From Clostridium cellulovorans 743B (GTDB lineage: Bacteria; Bacillota; Clostridia; Clostridiales; Clostridiaceae): a stretch of 64,000 bases of DNA. The notes under the pieces are model-generated. The model searched no databases, was not told where the DNA came from, and saw nothing but the letters and a program-made list of their open reading frames with translations. The DNA lies in the NCBI RefSeq assembly GCF_000145275.1, contig NC_014393.1, positions 868,001 through 932,000 on the forward strand, read 5' to 3'. The translations under genes and the position numbers were made by a program. Below are positions 8,147 to 17,041 of the stretch, one piece after another (the stretch's first letter is position 1; every line of letters begins with the position of its first letter).

Positions 8147-9970
8147 ATGGATTTTAATATTGATGAAGCGGAATTTGATCTAGAAGACTTTATTAAAATT
8201 TTTGAACTTGGTTCTTATAAGAGCGTAATTCTTGATGATAAACTCACTGTAAAATATGTAAATAATACATTCTTAAAAGCTTTTAACTGTAAGCGTGAAG
8301 AATTGATAGGAGAAAATTTATTTTCTATAAAATCGATAAGTGATATTTATATGAATTATAAAACTGATATAAGAGAGGCTATCAATTCGGAAGGTAAATG
8401 GAGCGGGGAATTAGAGATAGAAACTTCAGCACTTTCAATAAAATGGGATAAGGTTACAGTTATGTCTATAAAAAAGTTTGATGACATAATCAAAGGATAT
8501 GTAATAGTTGCTGAAGAGATTTCCAATTACAAGAATGTAAGTAGTATGGGTTTTAAAAAATGCCAAGAACATTACAACTGCATTTTTGAACAAAATCATC
8601 TTATTACACTTTTGCTTGACCCTTGCAGCGGAAATATCGTTGATGCAAATTTAACAGCCTGTAATTTTTATGGTTATAAAGAAGATGAATTCAGAAAGAA
8701 AAATATTAGTGATTTAGATCTATTACCTAAGGAAACAGTGTTAAAAAACTTAAATAGTATTGCAAGAGAGGACAATGAAGCGATTGGTGAGACTAGAGGT
8801 CAGTATCATAGACATAGACTTTCAAATGGTGAAATAAGAGATGTCGAAGTTTTTTCAGGACTAGTATTTATGGCCGGGAAAAAACTATTATATACTGTTG
8901 TACATGATATTAGTGATAGAAAAAAAGCAGAAAATCTTCTTATAGAAAGCGAAGAGCGGTATAGGCTTTTAGTTGAGATGTCACCAGATGCTATTGTTGT
9001 TTATTGCAATGGAATTGTTGTATTTGCTAATGAACAAGCTTCTTTAAAGCTTGGGATGAATCACTCAGAACTTATTGGCAAATCAATATTAGAGTTTATA
9101 CATCCTGATTCTTTAGAGGTAGCGAAAGAAAGAGTTTACAAGGCACAAGTAAAAAGAGAACCTCTACCATTAATGACTTATAAACTTATAAACCCAATTG
9201 GAGATATATTGGAAATTGAAGTTGTAGGTGCTCCCCTTATTTACGAAGGGAAAGAAGCAGTTCAAGTTATTTTAAGAGATGTAACTGAAAGAAGAAAAGA
9301 AATTGATAGAGCAGTGAAAATTCAAGAGCATCGTCAAGGGTTACCATTTCCACTTGAGAATAGGGTTGATATGAAAACCATATACAAGCCTGCTAAACTT
9401 TTGAGTGGAGATTTCTATTTATTCAATAAGGTAAGTGAAGATGTAGTTATTGGATTACTTGGAGATGTGCAAGGAAAAGGAATTACAGCTGCATTAAGTA
9501 TTTCAGCGACTAAAGTTATTTTTAATGATGGTGTATCAATTTACAAAAATCCTTTAGAGGTAGTACAGTATATGAATCGAGAAGCACAGAAACATTTAGA
9601 TGAGGAATATGTCTCGTGCATTTGTTTTGAAATGGATTTCAAAGCTGGCATTATGACTGTTGTTGGAGCAGGAATTAATGAATTTATTAGTGCTAACAAG
9701 AAAGGTGTATGGCAAAGAACAACTGTTAAGGGACCACCGCTTGGAATGTTTGAAGAAGTTAAGTTTGAACAGGTGATTATACCTTTTTCAAAAGGAGAAA
9801 TATTTAATTTTTATAGTGATGGTATGGAGTTTATATTTGATTATAATAGACTAAACAAAAATTCTGGCGAACTTGTTCATGAAAAATTGAAAGCCTGTTT
9901 AGAAGAAAAAATTAATACCCAAGCAAAGCTTCAAGATGATTGTACCTGGTTATCTATAAAAGTATTGTAA
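8147..9970 (+). CDS. PAS-domain PP2C-type (SpoIIE/RsbU-like) serine phosphatase
   Basis: The 607-residue protein has three PAS-type sensor domains (about 15-125, 150-265 and 272-385) and a C-terminal PP2C-like SpoIIE domain (about 400-607). The last shows LSGDFY and GDVQGKGITAAL, whose acidic residues bind catalytic metal. Such enzymes dephosphorylate a STAS antagonist and so release a partner-switch. I chose ATG 8147, preceded by AAGGGGG at 8134-8141, over an in-frame TTG at 8087 with no ribosome binding site. No membrane segment is visible, so sensing is probably cytoplasmic. Its likely substrate is the STAS protein at 12597. Confidence 0.9.
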   Translation: MDFNIDEAEFDLEDFIKIFELGSYKSVILDDKLTVKYVNNTFLKAFNCKREELIGENLFSIKSISDIYMNYKTDIREAINSEGKWSGELEIETSALSIKWDKVTVMSIKKFDDIIKGYVIVAEEISNYKNVSSMGFKKCQEHYNCIFEQNHLITLLLDPCSGNIVDANLTACNFYGYKEDEFRKKNISDLDLLPKETVLKNLNSIAREDNEAIGETRGQYHRHRLSNGEIRDVEVFSGLVFMAGKKLLYTVVHDISDRKKAENLLIESEERYRLLVEMSPDAIVVYCNGIVVFANEQASLKLGMNHSELIGKSILEFIHPDSLEVAKERVYKAQVKREPLPLMTYKLINPIGDILEIEVVGAPLIYEGKEAVQVILRDVTERRKEIDRAVKIQEHRQGLPFPLENRVDMKTIYKPAKLLSGDFYLFNKVSEDVVIGLLGDVQGKGITAALSISATKVIFNDGVSIYKNPLEVVQYMNREAQKHLDEEYVSCICFEMDFKAGIMTVVGAGINEFISANKKGVWQRTTVKGPPLGMFEEVKFEQVIIPFSKGEIFNFYSDGMEFIFDYNRLNKNSGELVHEKLKACLEEKINTQAKLQDDCTWLSIKVL

Positions 9971-10031
9971 CTTAATAGATTTATTTTTTACAGTGTAGAA
10001 ACAGCACAGTAAACTTAAGGGGTGAATCAAG

Positions 10032-10556
10032 ATTATAATATCAAATACTTTAACTATTAGTGGTCTACCCTGTTATGAAAAGCTAATTGAGAATGTAATA
10101 AATGAAGTAGCTAAAGTAGTTAGAACAGCCAAGATAGTTAAACCCAATAGGACAGTGAGGACGATTAAGTCAGTTAAAACAATCAAGGTAGTAAAAAAAG
10201 CTAAGGCCATTAAGACTACTTATTTAGAAAAATCATTACAGAAAAAAGATTTTCAAGAGATAGCTTTTGATATTAATCTAATTTTAACAGAAGCCCTGTC
10301 AAATGCTTTTTACCATGGAAATAAAGGTGATATTTCAAAGCCAATTGGCTTAAGTTATAAATGTAATGGTGAAGTTTTAAAGCTTGAGATTAGCGATTCA
10401 GGAGAAACGAATAAAAATATACAAATTCCTGATGAGATTAAAGATGAAGACTTGCTAAATGAAGGTGGAAGAGGTTTATTTTTAATAAAAGCTTTAGCTG
10501 ATAAGGTAGAGTTTAATAACAATACCTTAAAGATTGATAAATATATTTGCATATAG
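10032..10556 (+). CDS. RsbW/SpoIIAB-like serine kinase (HATPase), probable non-AUG start
   Basis: This is a GHKL ATPase of the anti-sigma/switch-kinase type. EALSNAFYHGNKGD is the N box, ISDSGE the G1 region and GGRGLFLIKALADKVEF the G2 region. The frame is open back to 10026. AAGGGGTG at 10017-10024 is well spaced for an ATT start at 10032 (174 residues), giving the expected first strand and helix (TLTISGLPCYEKLIENV). The internal GTG at 10155 lacks a spaced ribosome binding site and would remove these elements. Residues about 26-61 are a strange basic triplet repeat not seen in ordinary RsbW. It should phosphorylate the STAS protein encoded downstream. Start choice is uncertain; the family call is firm. 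Confidence 0.75.
   Translation: MIISNTLTISGLPCYEKLIENVINEVAKVVRTAKIVKPNRTVRTIKSVKTIKVVKKAKAIKTTYLEKSLQKKDFQEIAFDINLILTEALSNAFYHGNKGDISKPIGLSYKCNGEVLKLEISDSGETNKNIQIPDEIKDEDLLNEGGRGLFLIKALADKVEFNNNTLKIDKYICI
10107..10214 (+). repeat. Degenerate 9-bp repeat coding for x-(Val/Ile/Ala)-(Lys/Arg) triplets
   Basis: Twelve consecutive codon triplets read VAK VVR TAK IVK PNR TVR and then TIK SVK TIK VVK KAK AIK, placing a basic residue at every third position. The insertion lies between the first helix and the N-box helix of the switch kinase. Confidence 0.8.
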
Positions 10557-10587
10557 CAATAAGACAAAAACAATGTGGAGGAAATTT

Positions 10588-12591
10588 ATGAAGGTAAGTT
10601 TAAGAATAAAATTAATTTCGGTATTTTTGGTATTGATAATTGTACCACTTACTTTATTAGGGGCTGTATCTTATAATATGTCTTCTTCTGCTCTTCAGCA
10701 TACTATAGAGCAACAGTTAAAAGAGACTACAGGTCATGCAGCAGAGGCAATAACTAATACTACAGAAATGGTAAAGGGAACTTTGCAGATAGCAAGCTAT
10801 AATGCTAAGTTATCAGATACAATTGTAAACAGTTCTGAAGAAAATAAAAAGAAAATCTTGAACTATTTATCTGAAATACAGAAGGAAAATGATTCTAAAA
10901 TAGAAATGCTTTTATTAGCCGATGCGAAAGGAAAGATACTAGTAAATAATGAATCGAGTTCTTTAAATTTAGATGTTAGTGATCGACAATATTTTAAAGA
11001 AGCGATTCAAGGTAATGCGTCAATAAGTGATGTTCTTATATCAAAAGCAACTAACAAACCAATTATTGCACTAGCTTATCCAATAAAGCAAGATAACAAA
11101 ATTATTGGTGCATTGATAGGCACTATACATTTTGAAGCAATAACTAAATATGCTTCTGAAGTTAAAGTTGGTAAATCAGGATATTCTTATATGATAGATA
11201 AGGACGGACTTATTATTTCACATCCAATTCAAGAAAAGGTAATGAAAGAAAATGTTACTAATACAGAAAACGATGAGTTAAGAGGTTTTATTGAAAAAAT
11301 GAAAAATGGTGAAGCGGGCTGGGGATTTTATACTTATGAAGGTGTTAAGAAATTCATGAGTTACGAACCAGCTGGCAATTGGGCAATTGCCACTACAGTA
11401 GGTTACGATGATTATATGTCTACTGCGAAGAATATAATGAAAAATACTATTATTATTGTAGGGATATCTATAATAGCTGCAATGGCTGTAGCAATTGTAT
11501 TTTCATCTAGAAGTATCATTAAACCAATAAGGCAGCTTCAAGAAAAGATGGGGTTAGTAAGTACAGGTGATTTGACTGTGTCTATAGATATTAAAACTAA
11601 AGATGAAATTGAGGAATTAGGAAAATCCTTCAATAGTATGATGAGATTACAAGAAGCTATAGTAGGGAAAATTAGAGGGGCTTCGCAACAATTAGCTATT
11701 TCTGCTGATGAGATGGCATCCTCTACTGAAGAAATAAATGCTGCTTCAGAAGAAATTGCTTCAAGTATTCAAGAGGTTTCATCTGGTGCAGAAAGACAAA
11801 ATGATTCAGTTATTGATTCCTCTCAGGTGCTTGTTCAACTAGCGAGTCTTGTTGAGTTGGCGCAGAGTAAAGCTGTCGCTGCAGAACAAAATGCAACAAG
11901 TACTAAGACTGCAGCACATTTTGGGCGAAGTAAGGTTCAAGAGACTGTAAGTGCTATGGATATAATTAACAAAGGGACCAGCGAAACATCAGAAGTATTA
12001 AAAGAAGTGAATGAGCTTTCTATTAAAGTAAAGAATATAATAGGTGTCATAAATTCTATAGCAGAACAAACAAATCTCTTAGCTTTAAATGCTTCAATTG
12101 AAGCAGCTAGAGCAGGTGAACATGGAAAAGGCTTTACGGTTGTTGCAGATGAGGTAAGAAAGCTTGCAGAAGAGTCTAATAGAGGAGCTATGGAAATATC
12201 AGCTTTAGTATCAACGATGGCGACGGAAATCAGTAAGGCTGTAAATTCTATGAATAATACTTCTATAGCAGTTACTAATGGTGTAAAGGTTGTTGAAGAA
12301 ACAGATACATCTTTTATAGATATTATGAATGTTGTAGAAGAGATTACGAATAATATAAGAGAGATTGTAGAGGTAACAAAGGATGAGGTTGCTACATCTG
12401 AAGATATAATTAAGCTTATTGATAATATGGGAACAATATCAGAAACTACAGCTAGCAATAGTCAGCAGGTATCAGCTGCAGCAGAAGAGCAAACTGCTAC
12501 TGTTGAATCGTTAGCAGCTTCTTCTGAAGAGATTAGTGCTATGGCAAGTGAACTTGAAGCAATGGTAGAAAAATTTAAAATAAGGGGGTAA
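10588..12591 (+). CDS. Methyl-accepting chemotaxis protein (dCache sensor)
   Basis: This 667-residue transmembrane receptor has TM1 at about 7-29, an extracellular double-Cache-like domain to about 285, TM2 at about 290-312, HAMP to about 365, and a long coiled-coil signalling domain. The kinase-contact tip reads ALNASIEAARAGEHGKGF. Start ATG 10588 has GGAGG at 10577-10581; the longer frame beginning at 10534 lacks one. It lies between the switch kinase and the STAS gene in the same orientation with short gaps, so it is probably co-transcribed with the partner-switching module. Ligand unknown; Cache domains often bind amino acids or organic acids. Confidence 0.93.
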   Translation: MKVSLRIKLISVFLVLIIVPLTLLGAVSYNMSSSALQHTIEQQLKETTGHAAEAITNTTEMVKGTLQIASYNAKLSDTIVNSSEENKKKILNYLSEIQKENDSKIEMLLLADAKGKILVNNESSSLNLDVSDRQYFKEAIQGNASISDVLISKATNKPIIALAYPIKQDNKIIGALIGTIHFEAITKYASEVKVGKSGYSYMIDKDGLIISHPIQEKVMKENVTNTENDELRGFIEKMKNGEAGWGFYTYEGVKKFMSYEPAGNWAIATTVGYDDYMSTAKNIMKNTIIIVGISIIAAMAVAIVFSSRSIIKPIRQLQEKMGLVSTGDLTVSIDIKTKDEIEELGKSFNSMMRLQEAIVGKIRGASQQLAISADEMASSTEEINAASEEIASSIQEVSSGAERQNDSVIDSSQVLVQLASLVELAQSKAVAAEQNATSTKTAAHFGRSKVQETVSAMDIINKGTSETSEVLKEVNELSIKVKNIIGVINSIAEQTNLLALNASIEAARAGEHGKGFTVVADEVRKLAEESNRGAMEISALVSTMATEISKAVNSMNNTSIAVTNGVKVVEETDTSFIDIMNVVEEITNNIREIVEVTKDEVATSEDIIKLIDNMGTISETTASNSQQVSAAAEEQTATVESLAASSEEISAMASELEAMVEKFKIRG

Positions 12592-12596
12592 CCTCA

Positions 12597-12890
12597 ATGG
12601 TAGAGGGAAGCAGTAAAGATATTACTATATTAATGCCTGTGAATTTTTCTGTGGAAGAAGCAGAAAAGTTCAGAATTGAAGCGATTGATGATATAAAGGA
12701 CGGCAACAATAAGTTAATTCTTGATTTTAAAAACTGTACCTTTATAGATAGTACAGGATTAGGTGTACTTGTAGCTATATATAAAAAATGTGCAGAAAAA
12801 AACGGATATCTAAAATTAAAGAACTTAGACAATCAAGTTTTAAAGGTATTTAAATTAACAAGACTAGATAAAGTTTTTGATATTTTATAA
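12597..12890 (+). CDS. STAS-domain anti-sigma-factor antagonist (SpoIIAA/RsbV-like)
   Basis: This 97-residue single STAS domain has the conserved phosphorylatable serine in FIDSTGLGVLVA (Ser about 57). In this family the unphosphorylated form binds the switch kinase and frees its partner; the kinase phosphorylates it and a PP2C phosphatase reverses this. Both enzymes are encoded upstream (10032 and 8147). The ATG follows the chemoreceptor stop by 5 bp, with AAGGGGG overlapping that gene's end, so translation is likely coupled. No sigma factor is encoded nearby, so the output is unknown. Confidence 0.92.
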   Translation: MVEGSSKDITILMPVNFSVEEAEKFRIEAIDDIKDGNNKLILDFKNCTFIDSTGLGVLVAIYKKCAEKNGYLKLKNLDNQVLKVFKLTRLDKVFDIL

Positions 12891-12931
12891 ATCTTATAAC
12901 TAATAAATTTTCCATTTATAAAAGTACATTA

Positions 12932-12984
12932 AAAAAGACTGTATCACAAATGCGATAAGTACCTTGTGAACAGTCTTTTTAATA
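12932..12984. terminator. Bidirectional terminator
   Basis: AAAAAGACTGT (12932-12942) pairs with ACAGTCTTTTT (12970-12980), with an inner TCACAA/TTGTGA stem. The A-run on one side and T-run on the other let it serve both the STAS gene and the convergent gene at 12997. Confidence 0.85.
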
Positions 12985-12996
12985 TGTTAAGTTTGG

Positions 12997-14208
12997 TTAT
13001 TCAAAATAAGCATCAATGGTTTCTGCTGGATTTTTCATGAATTTTTCATATTTTTCCGCAGTTTCTTTTATGTATTCTTTCATGGTAGTCAAATTTTCTT
13101 GAAGTTCATTTTGTTGCTTTTCATTAAGTTTCAGTTGTTCATCGTGATTCTTAGTTAAGGTTTCCATAGGGTCATATTTTACATCATTTTTGCCAAGCAT
13201 ATTATTTAGTAGATATAGCTTATGTGAATCTCGTTTAAGTTTTTCCATTTCTTTATTATATTCTTCAATCATGTTTTGTCGTTTTTTCTTAAGTTCCTCA
13301 AGCATTGCTTCTTTATTAGCACGATCTAAACCTAGATTTTCTAAAAGTTTTTCATATTCGTAACGTATTTTACCGTAAATTTCAATTCTTTTATGGTATC
13401 TATTATTCTGAAGAGAAGCCCTTTCGAAAGTATCTGTTAGTATAGAAGAAGCATCTTGGTCTTTAAGATATTCGATAGCTTTAGTTGATAGAGTCTCACG
13501 AACTACATTATGTTCAGCTATTGAATTAGCCTCATAGGATTTCTCATTATGAAGTATATCTAAAGAATTTTGCAATAATTTAAAATCTTTATAACCTAGT
13601 TTTTCAATACTAGTAGTTTCAGAAAAGCTGTTTTGAAGAAATGTTTCTAATTGTTCTTCATCTGCAACAGTATTGTTTTTATAAAAAGTTTTTGCTCCTA
13701 GCAACATATTGGTAATTGTTTTTTGTGCATCTTCTTCATTATAGAGATTAATGCCTTGCACACCTAAAGGAGCTTTTTCCTTATCATATATTTGTTTTGC
13801 ACGATATGCTGCATTGAAAAAATTAGCTGCTTCATGTGTAATTTCTTGGGCTTTTTTTGTTGCAGATGAATCATAGGAACTATCTAAAATCGTAGTTAAT
13901 TTAGCTTTTGTACTATCATCAAAATTAGTGTTAGAGTTAATATTTTTTAACAATTCACTATAGGAAGTAGTATATTCAATAAGTGATGGATCTTTATTTA
14001 CAGATTTTTGATCATCAAAGGAAGTCTTGATTTTATTTAAGATAGCAGAAACTTCATTATTACTATAATCAATACTAAAGACAACCTGATCAGTGTTATT
14101 TAATTTGTTTGTAACTTCTATTGTATCTGTTTTATTCTCAAGGAGATTATTGGGGATAGGGTAATTCGTAGTTATTGAGTTTGATAGGTCTAGATTTATT
14201 AAACTCAT
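12997..14208 (-). CDS. Uncharacterised protein with C-terminal coiled coil
   Basis: I do not recognise this 403-residue protein. It lacks a signal peptide and TM segments. The N-terminal 100 residues are Asn/Ser/Thr-rich, the middle is predicted helical, and about 275-390 is a highly charged coiled coil rich in Glu, Lys and Gln. ATG at 14208 follows GGAGG, so it is a genuine gene. It is monocistronic, between convergent and divergent neighbours. The helical secreted-like composition without a signal resembles flagellar or surface-assembly substrates, but that is only an impression. Confidence 0.8.
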   Translation of the reverse strand: MSLINLDLSNSITTNYPIPNNLLENKTDTIEVTNKLNNTDQVVFSIDYSNNEVSAILNKIKTSFDDQKSVNKDPSLIEYTTSYSELLKNINSNTNFDDSTKAKLTTILDSSYDSSATKKAQEITHEAANFFNAAYRAKQIYDKEKAPLGVQGINLYNEEDAQKTITNMLLGAKTFYKNNTVADEEQLETFLQNSFSETTSIEKLGYKDFKLLQNSLDILHNEKSYEANSIAEHNVVRETLSTKAIEYLKDQDASSILTDTFERASLQNNRYHKRIEIYGKIRYEYEKLLENLGLDRANKEAMLEELKKKRQNMIEEYNKEMEKLKRDSHKLYLLNNMLGKNDVKYDPMETLTKNHDEQLKLNEKQQNELQENLTTMKEYIKETAEKYEKFMKNPAETIDAYFE

Positions 14209-14488
14209 ACTTTATTCGCCTCCATATACAGCTTATTAGACTTTATTAACATAAATTAGAACCTTATACTTAATTATATCGGTTACCAATAAATATGCTT
14301 TATAAGGCTAAACTTCTTTAATTTATGTTATCATGTACCAGCAGGACTTGCTCAAGTAGTCTTGATGGTTTTCGTATAGAATTTTTATGTTTTTATAGTA
14401 TAATCAAAGGTATGAGAAGAATCTTATATACAAATTTAAGAAGAAAAAATAGAAGGCATCTTTGAATTAGCAAAGGAGGAATTGATAG

Positions 14489-15322
14489 ATGGCAATAAAA
14501 CTTGTATGCATAGATATGGATGGGACACTACTAAGTAATCATCATGAAGTTCACCCTAAGAACTTAGAAGCAATAAAGAAAGCTACAGATTTAGGTGTGA
14601 AGATTGCAATAGCAACAGGAAGAATTTTTGCATCAGCAAAGATATATTGTGAGCTTTTAGGTATCAAAACACCGATTATTTCAGCTAATGGTGGTTATAT
14701 AAGATACGGTGATACAGTGATGGCAGAACATAATATGGGTTATGAAAATTGCAAGAAGATAGTTGAAGTTCTTGAAAAATTTAAATCGGTGTATTATTTA
14801 TATACAGCAGATTCTATGATAACTAATGCAAATATTCCAGAGACACATCCTTATAGGAGTATGAATGATCAGCTTTCAGATAAGGATAAATTGAAATTTT
14901 ACCATTATGATGATATAAGTGATGCAGTTGAAAATCATGGAGATAAGATAATTAAATGCATTGTTATGGAAGAGGACTTCGAAGAAATTCAAAAAATCAG
15001 ACAGGATATAAATAAGATTCAAGGGCTAGAAGTTGTAAGTTCTTATACAAATAACATAGAGATGATGGCTGCCGGAGTAACAAAAGGCAAGGGTGCAGAG
15101 GCACTAGCTAAATATTATGGATTCTCTAGAGATGAAGTTATGTGTATAGGTGATAGTGAAAATGATTTATCTATGGTAACTTACGCAGGTTTTGGTGTTG
15201 CTATGGGTAATGGTAATGAGGCTGTGAAGAAAGCTGCAAAATATATAACTGATACAAATGTAGAAGGTGGCGTTGGAAAAGCCATTGAAAAATTCGTAAT
15301 TGAGCCAATGATTAGAAAATAG
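14489..15322 (+). CDS. Cof-type HAD-IIB family phosphatase
   Basis: The 277-residue protein starts with the HAD nucleophile motif CIDMDGTLLS (Asp9/Asp11), followed by IATGRIF (motif II), a Lys near residue 200 in GVTKGKGAEAL (motif III) and GDSENDLSMV (motif IV). The insertion between II and III is the C2b cap typical of Cof proteins, which dephosphorylate sugar phosphates or cofactors such as FMN and PLP precursors. AAAGGAGGA precedes ATG 14489. It stands alone, so the substrate cannot be inferred from neighbours. Confidence 0.93.
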   Translation: MAIKLVCIDMDGTLLSNHHEVHPKNLEAIKKATDLGVKIAIATGRIFASAKIYCELLGIKTPIISANGGYIRYGDTVMAEHNMGYENCKKIVEVLEKFKSVYYLYTADSMITNANIPETHPYRSMNDQLSDKDKLKFYHYDDISDAVENHGDKIIKCIVMEEDFEEIQKIRQDINKIQGLEVVSSYTNNIEMMAAGVTKGKGAEALAKYYGFSRDEVMCIGDSENDLSMVTYAGFGVAMGNGNEAVKKAAKYITDTNVEGGVGKAIEKFVIEPMIRK

Positions 15323-15328
15323 GAAGTA

Positions 15329-15359
15329 ATTCTTAATCGATTTATAAATTCTTAATCGA
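15329..15359. repeat. 12-bp direct repeat downstream of the HAD gene
   Basis: ATTCTTAATCGA occurs at 15329-15340 and again at 15348-15359, a 19-bp spacing. It could be a protein-binding site or chance; no inverted symmetry is evident. Confidence 0.4.
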
Positions 15360-15502
15360 ATAATAATATACATAAATGCTAAAACTATCAGTAGAAATTC
15401 TCTCTAGATAAATATAATAATGTTTTTGGTAGAGAAAAAAACAATTATATTATATAATTATCTAATGTGTAACATTTACTGAAGTTTATTTGGGAGGATT
15501 CT

Positions 15503-15985
15503 ATGATTTTAGACAAAGAAAATATAAATATAGTACTATATCAGCCAGAAATACCTCAAAATACAGGCAACATAGTTAGAACTTGTGTTTTGACAAATAG
15601 TAAGCTCCACCTTATAAGACCACTTGGCTTTGAGGTAACAGATAAACAACTGAGAAGAGCAGGCCTTGATTATTGGAAGGATGCGGATATATCTTATTAT
15701 GATTCTTTTGAAGAGTTGAGAGAAAAGTTTAAGGATAGAACCTTCTATTATTCAACTACCAAGGCGACAAAGTATTATGATGAAGTGGACTTTAAACAAG
15801 GGGATTTTATTGTATTTGGAAGGGAATCTAGTGGATTACCAGATGAAATCAGGAATAGTGAACCAGACAATCTAATAAGAATTCCAATGGTTAAAACTAG
15901 TTTAAGATCCTTAAATCTGTCAAACACTGTATCGATAGTTAGTTATGAAGCTACAAGACAGATTGGCTTTCCAAATATGAAGTAA
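15503..15985 (+). CDS. trmL: tRNA (cytidine/uridine-34 2'-O)-methyltransferase TrmL
   Basis: This SPOUT-class methyltransferase modifies the wobble ribose of tRNA-Leu. The 160-residue sequence has the expected PEIPQNTGNIVRTC opening, the HLIRPLGF segment, FGRESSGLP and IPMVKTSLRSLNLSNTVSI, which together form the trefoil-knot AdoMet site. Length is standard. GGGAGG precedes ATG 15503. The degV-type gene follows after 13 bp, so the two are likely co-transcribed. Confidence 0.95.
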   Translation: MILDKENINIVLYQPEIPQNTGNIVRTCVLTNSKLHLIRPLGFEVTDKQLRRAGLDYWKDADISYYDSFEELREKFKDRTFYYSTTKATKYYDEVDFKQGDFIVFGRESSGLPDEIRNSEPDNLIRIPMVKTSLRSLNLSNTVSIVSYEATRQIGFPNMK

Positions 15986-15998
15986 GGGGGAGTTAACT

Positions 15999-16838
15999 TT
16001 GGAGAAAATAAAGATAATTACAGATAGTACCTGTGATTTACCCAAGGAAGTAATTGAAAGATATGATATAGAGGTTGTGCCATTATTAGTTACTATTGAT
16101 AACAAAACTTATCATGATGGAACAGGAATAAATTTTAGTGAGCTCATGGACAAAATTGAAATTCATGGAGTATTGCCTACAACTTCTCAAATTAATCCTC
16201 AAAGATTTTCAGAGGTTTACAAAAAATATTTAGACCAAGGCTATAAAATTTTATCAATCCATTTATCTTCAAAAATGAGTGGTACAGTACAATCAGCTGG
16301 GATTGCAAAGGATATACTAGAAACTGAGGACATCGAAATTATAGATTCTCAAAACGTAACCTCAGGACTTGGCGTGCTTGTTTTAAGAGCTGCAAATTTA
16401 AGAGATCAAGGTATGAGTATTCACGAAATAAAGGAATCTGTAGAGAAGCTTAGACATAAAGTTAAGAGTTCTTTAATGTTCGATAAATTAGATAACCTTA
16501 TAAAGGGTGGTAGACTATCTAAAACTGCAGGGACTATAGGTGCAGTCCTTAATATTAAATTGATATTAGAAGTTTTAGAAGGAGAAATGAGTGTAAAAGA
16601 AAAGGTTAGAGGAACAAAGAAAGCGATAAAATCTATTATTACAGATTTGGATAAATGTGAAGTATTGGAAGGTACGGAAGTAATATTGCTTTCCGCTGGA
16701 GCAAATCCAGAAGCTTATGATGCTTTAAAAGCTAATTTAGAAGATAACAATATAAGTTACATAGAGAGTGAAGCAGGTTGTGTTGTAGGAACACATTCTG
16801 GAGATGGTGCTTGCGGTTACTTTTTTATCGAAAAATAG
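15999..16838 (+). CDS. DegV family fatty-acid-binding protein
   Basis: The 279-residue protein begins IKIITDSTCDLPKE and has PTTSQINPQRF, HLSSKMSGTVQSA and KGGRLSKTAG, all hallmarks of DegV/FakB proteins, which hold a fatty acid for phosphorylation by a FakA-type kinase. The start is TTG at 15999, preceded by AAGGGGG with normal spacing. No fakA-like gene is in the window, so I leave the symbol blank. Confidence 0.93.
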   Translation: MEKIKIITDSTCDLPKEVIERYDIEVVPLLVTIDNKTYHDGTGINFSELMDKIEIHGVLPTTSQINPQRFSEVYKKYLDQGYKILSIHLSSKMSGTVQSAGIAKDILETEDIEIIDSQNVTSGLGVLVLRAANLRDQGMSIHEIKESVEKLRHKVKSSLMFDKLDNLIKGGRLSKTAGTIGAVLNIKLILEVLEGEMSVKEKVRGTKKAIKSIITDLDKCEVLEGTEVILLSAGANPEAYDALKANLEDNNISYIESEAGCVVGTHSGDGACGYFFIEK

Positions 16839-17041
16839 AAATAAAAAACAGTAATTATCAAATTTATTATTTTTAATATGGAAAATTGTAAATTCTATAA
16901 TGCGACACCTTGATTTTTAGGTTTTAATAACGTATATTATATATTATTGGGACCCAACGAGTTATTTTGGAGAAAATAGAAGAAAATTCTTTTATTTTAT
17001 CATATGGTTCAAAAAAAGTACATATTAATAGGAGGGTAATT

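Noticed and set aside
16860..17041. Purine riboswitch upstream of the BMP lipoprotein gene
   Set aside because: I looked for the conserved junction and loop sequences of purine aptamers and did not find them.
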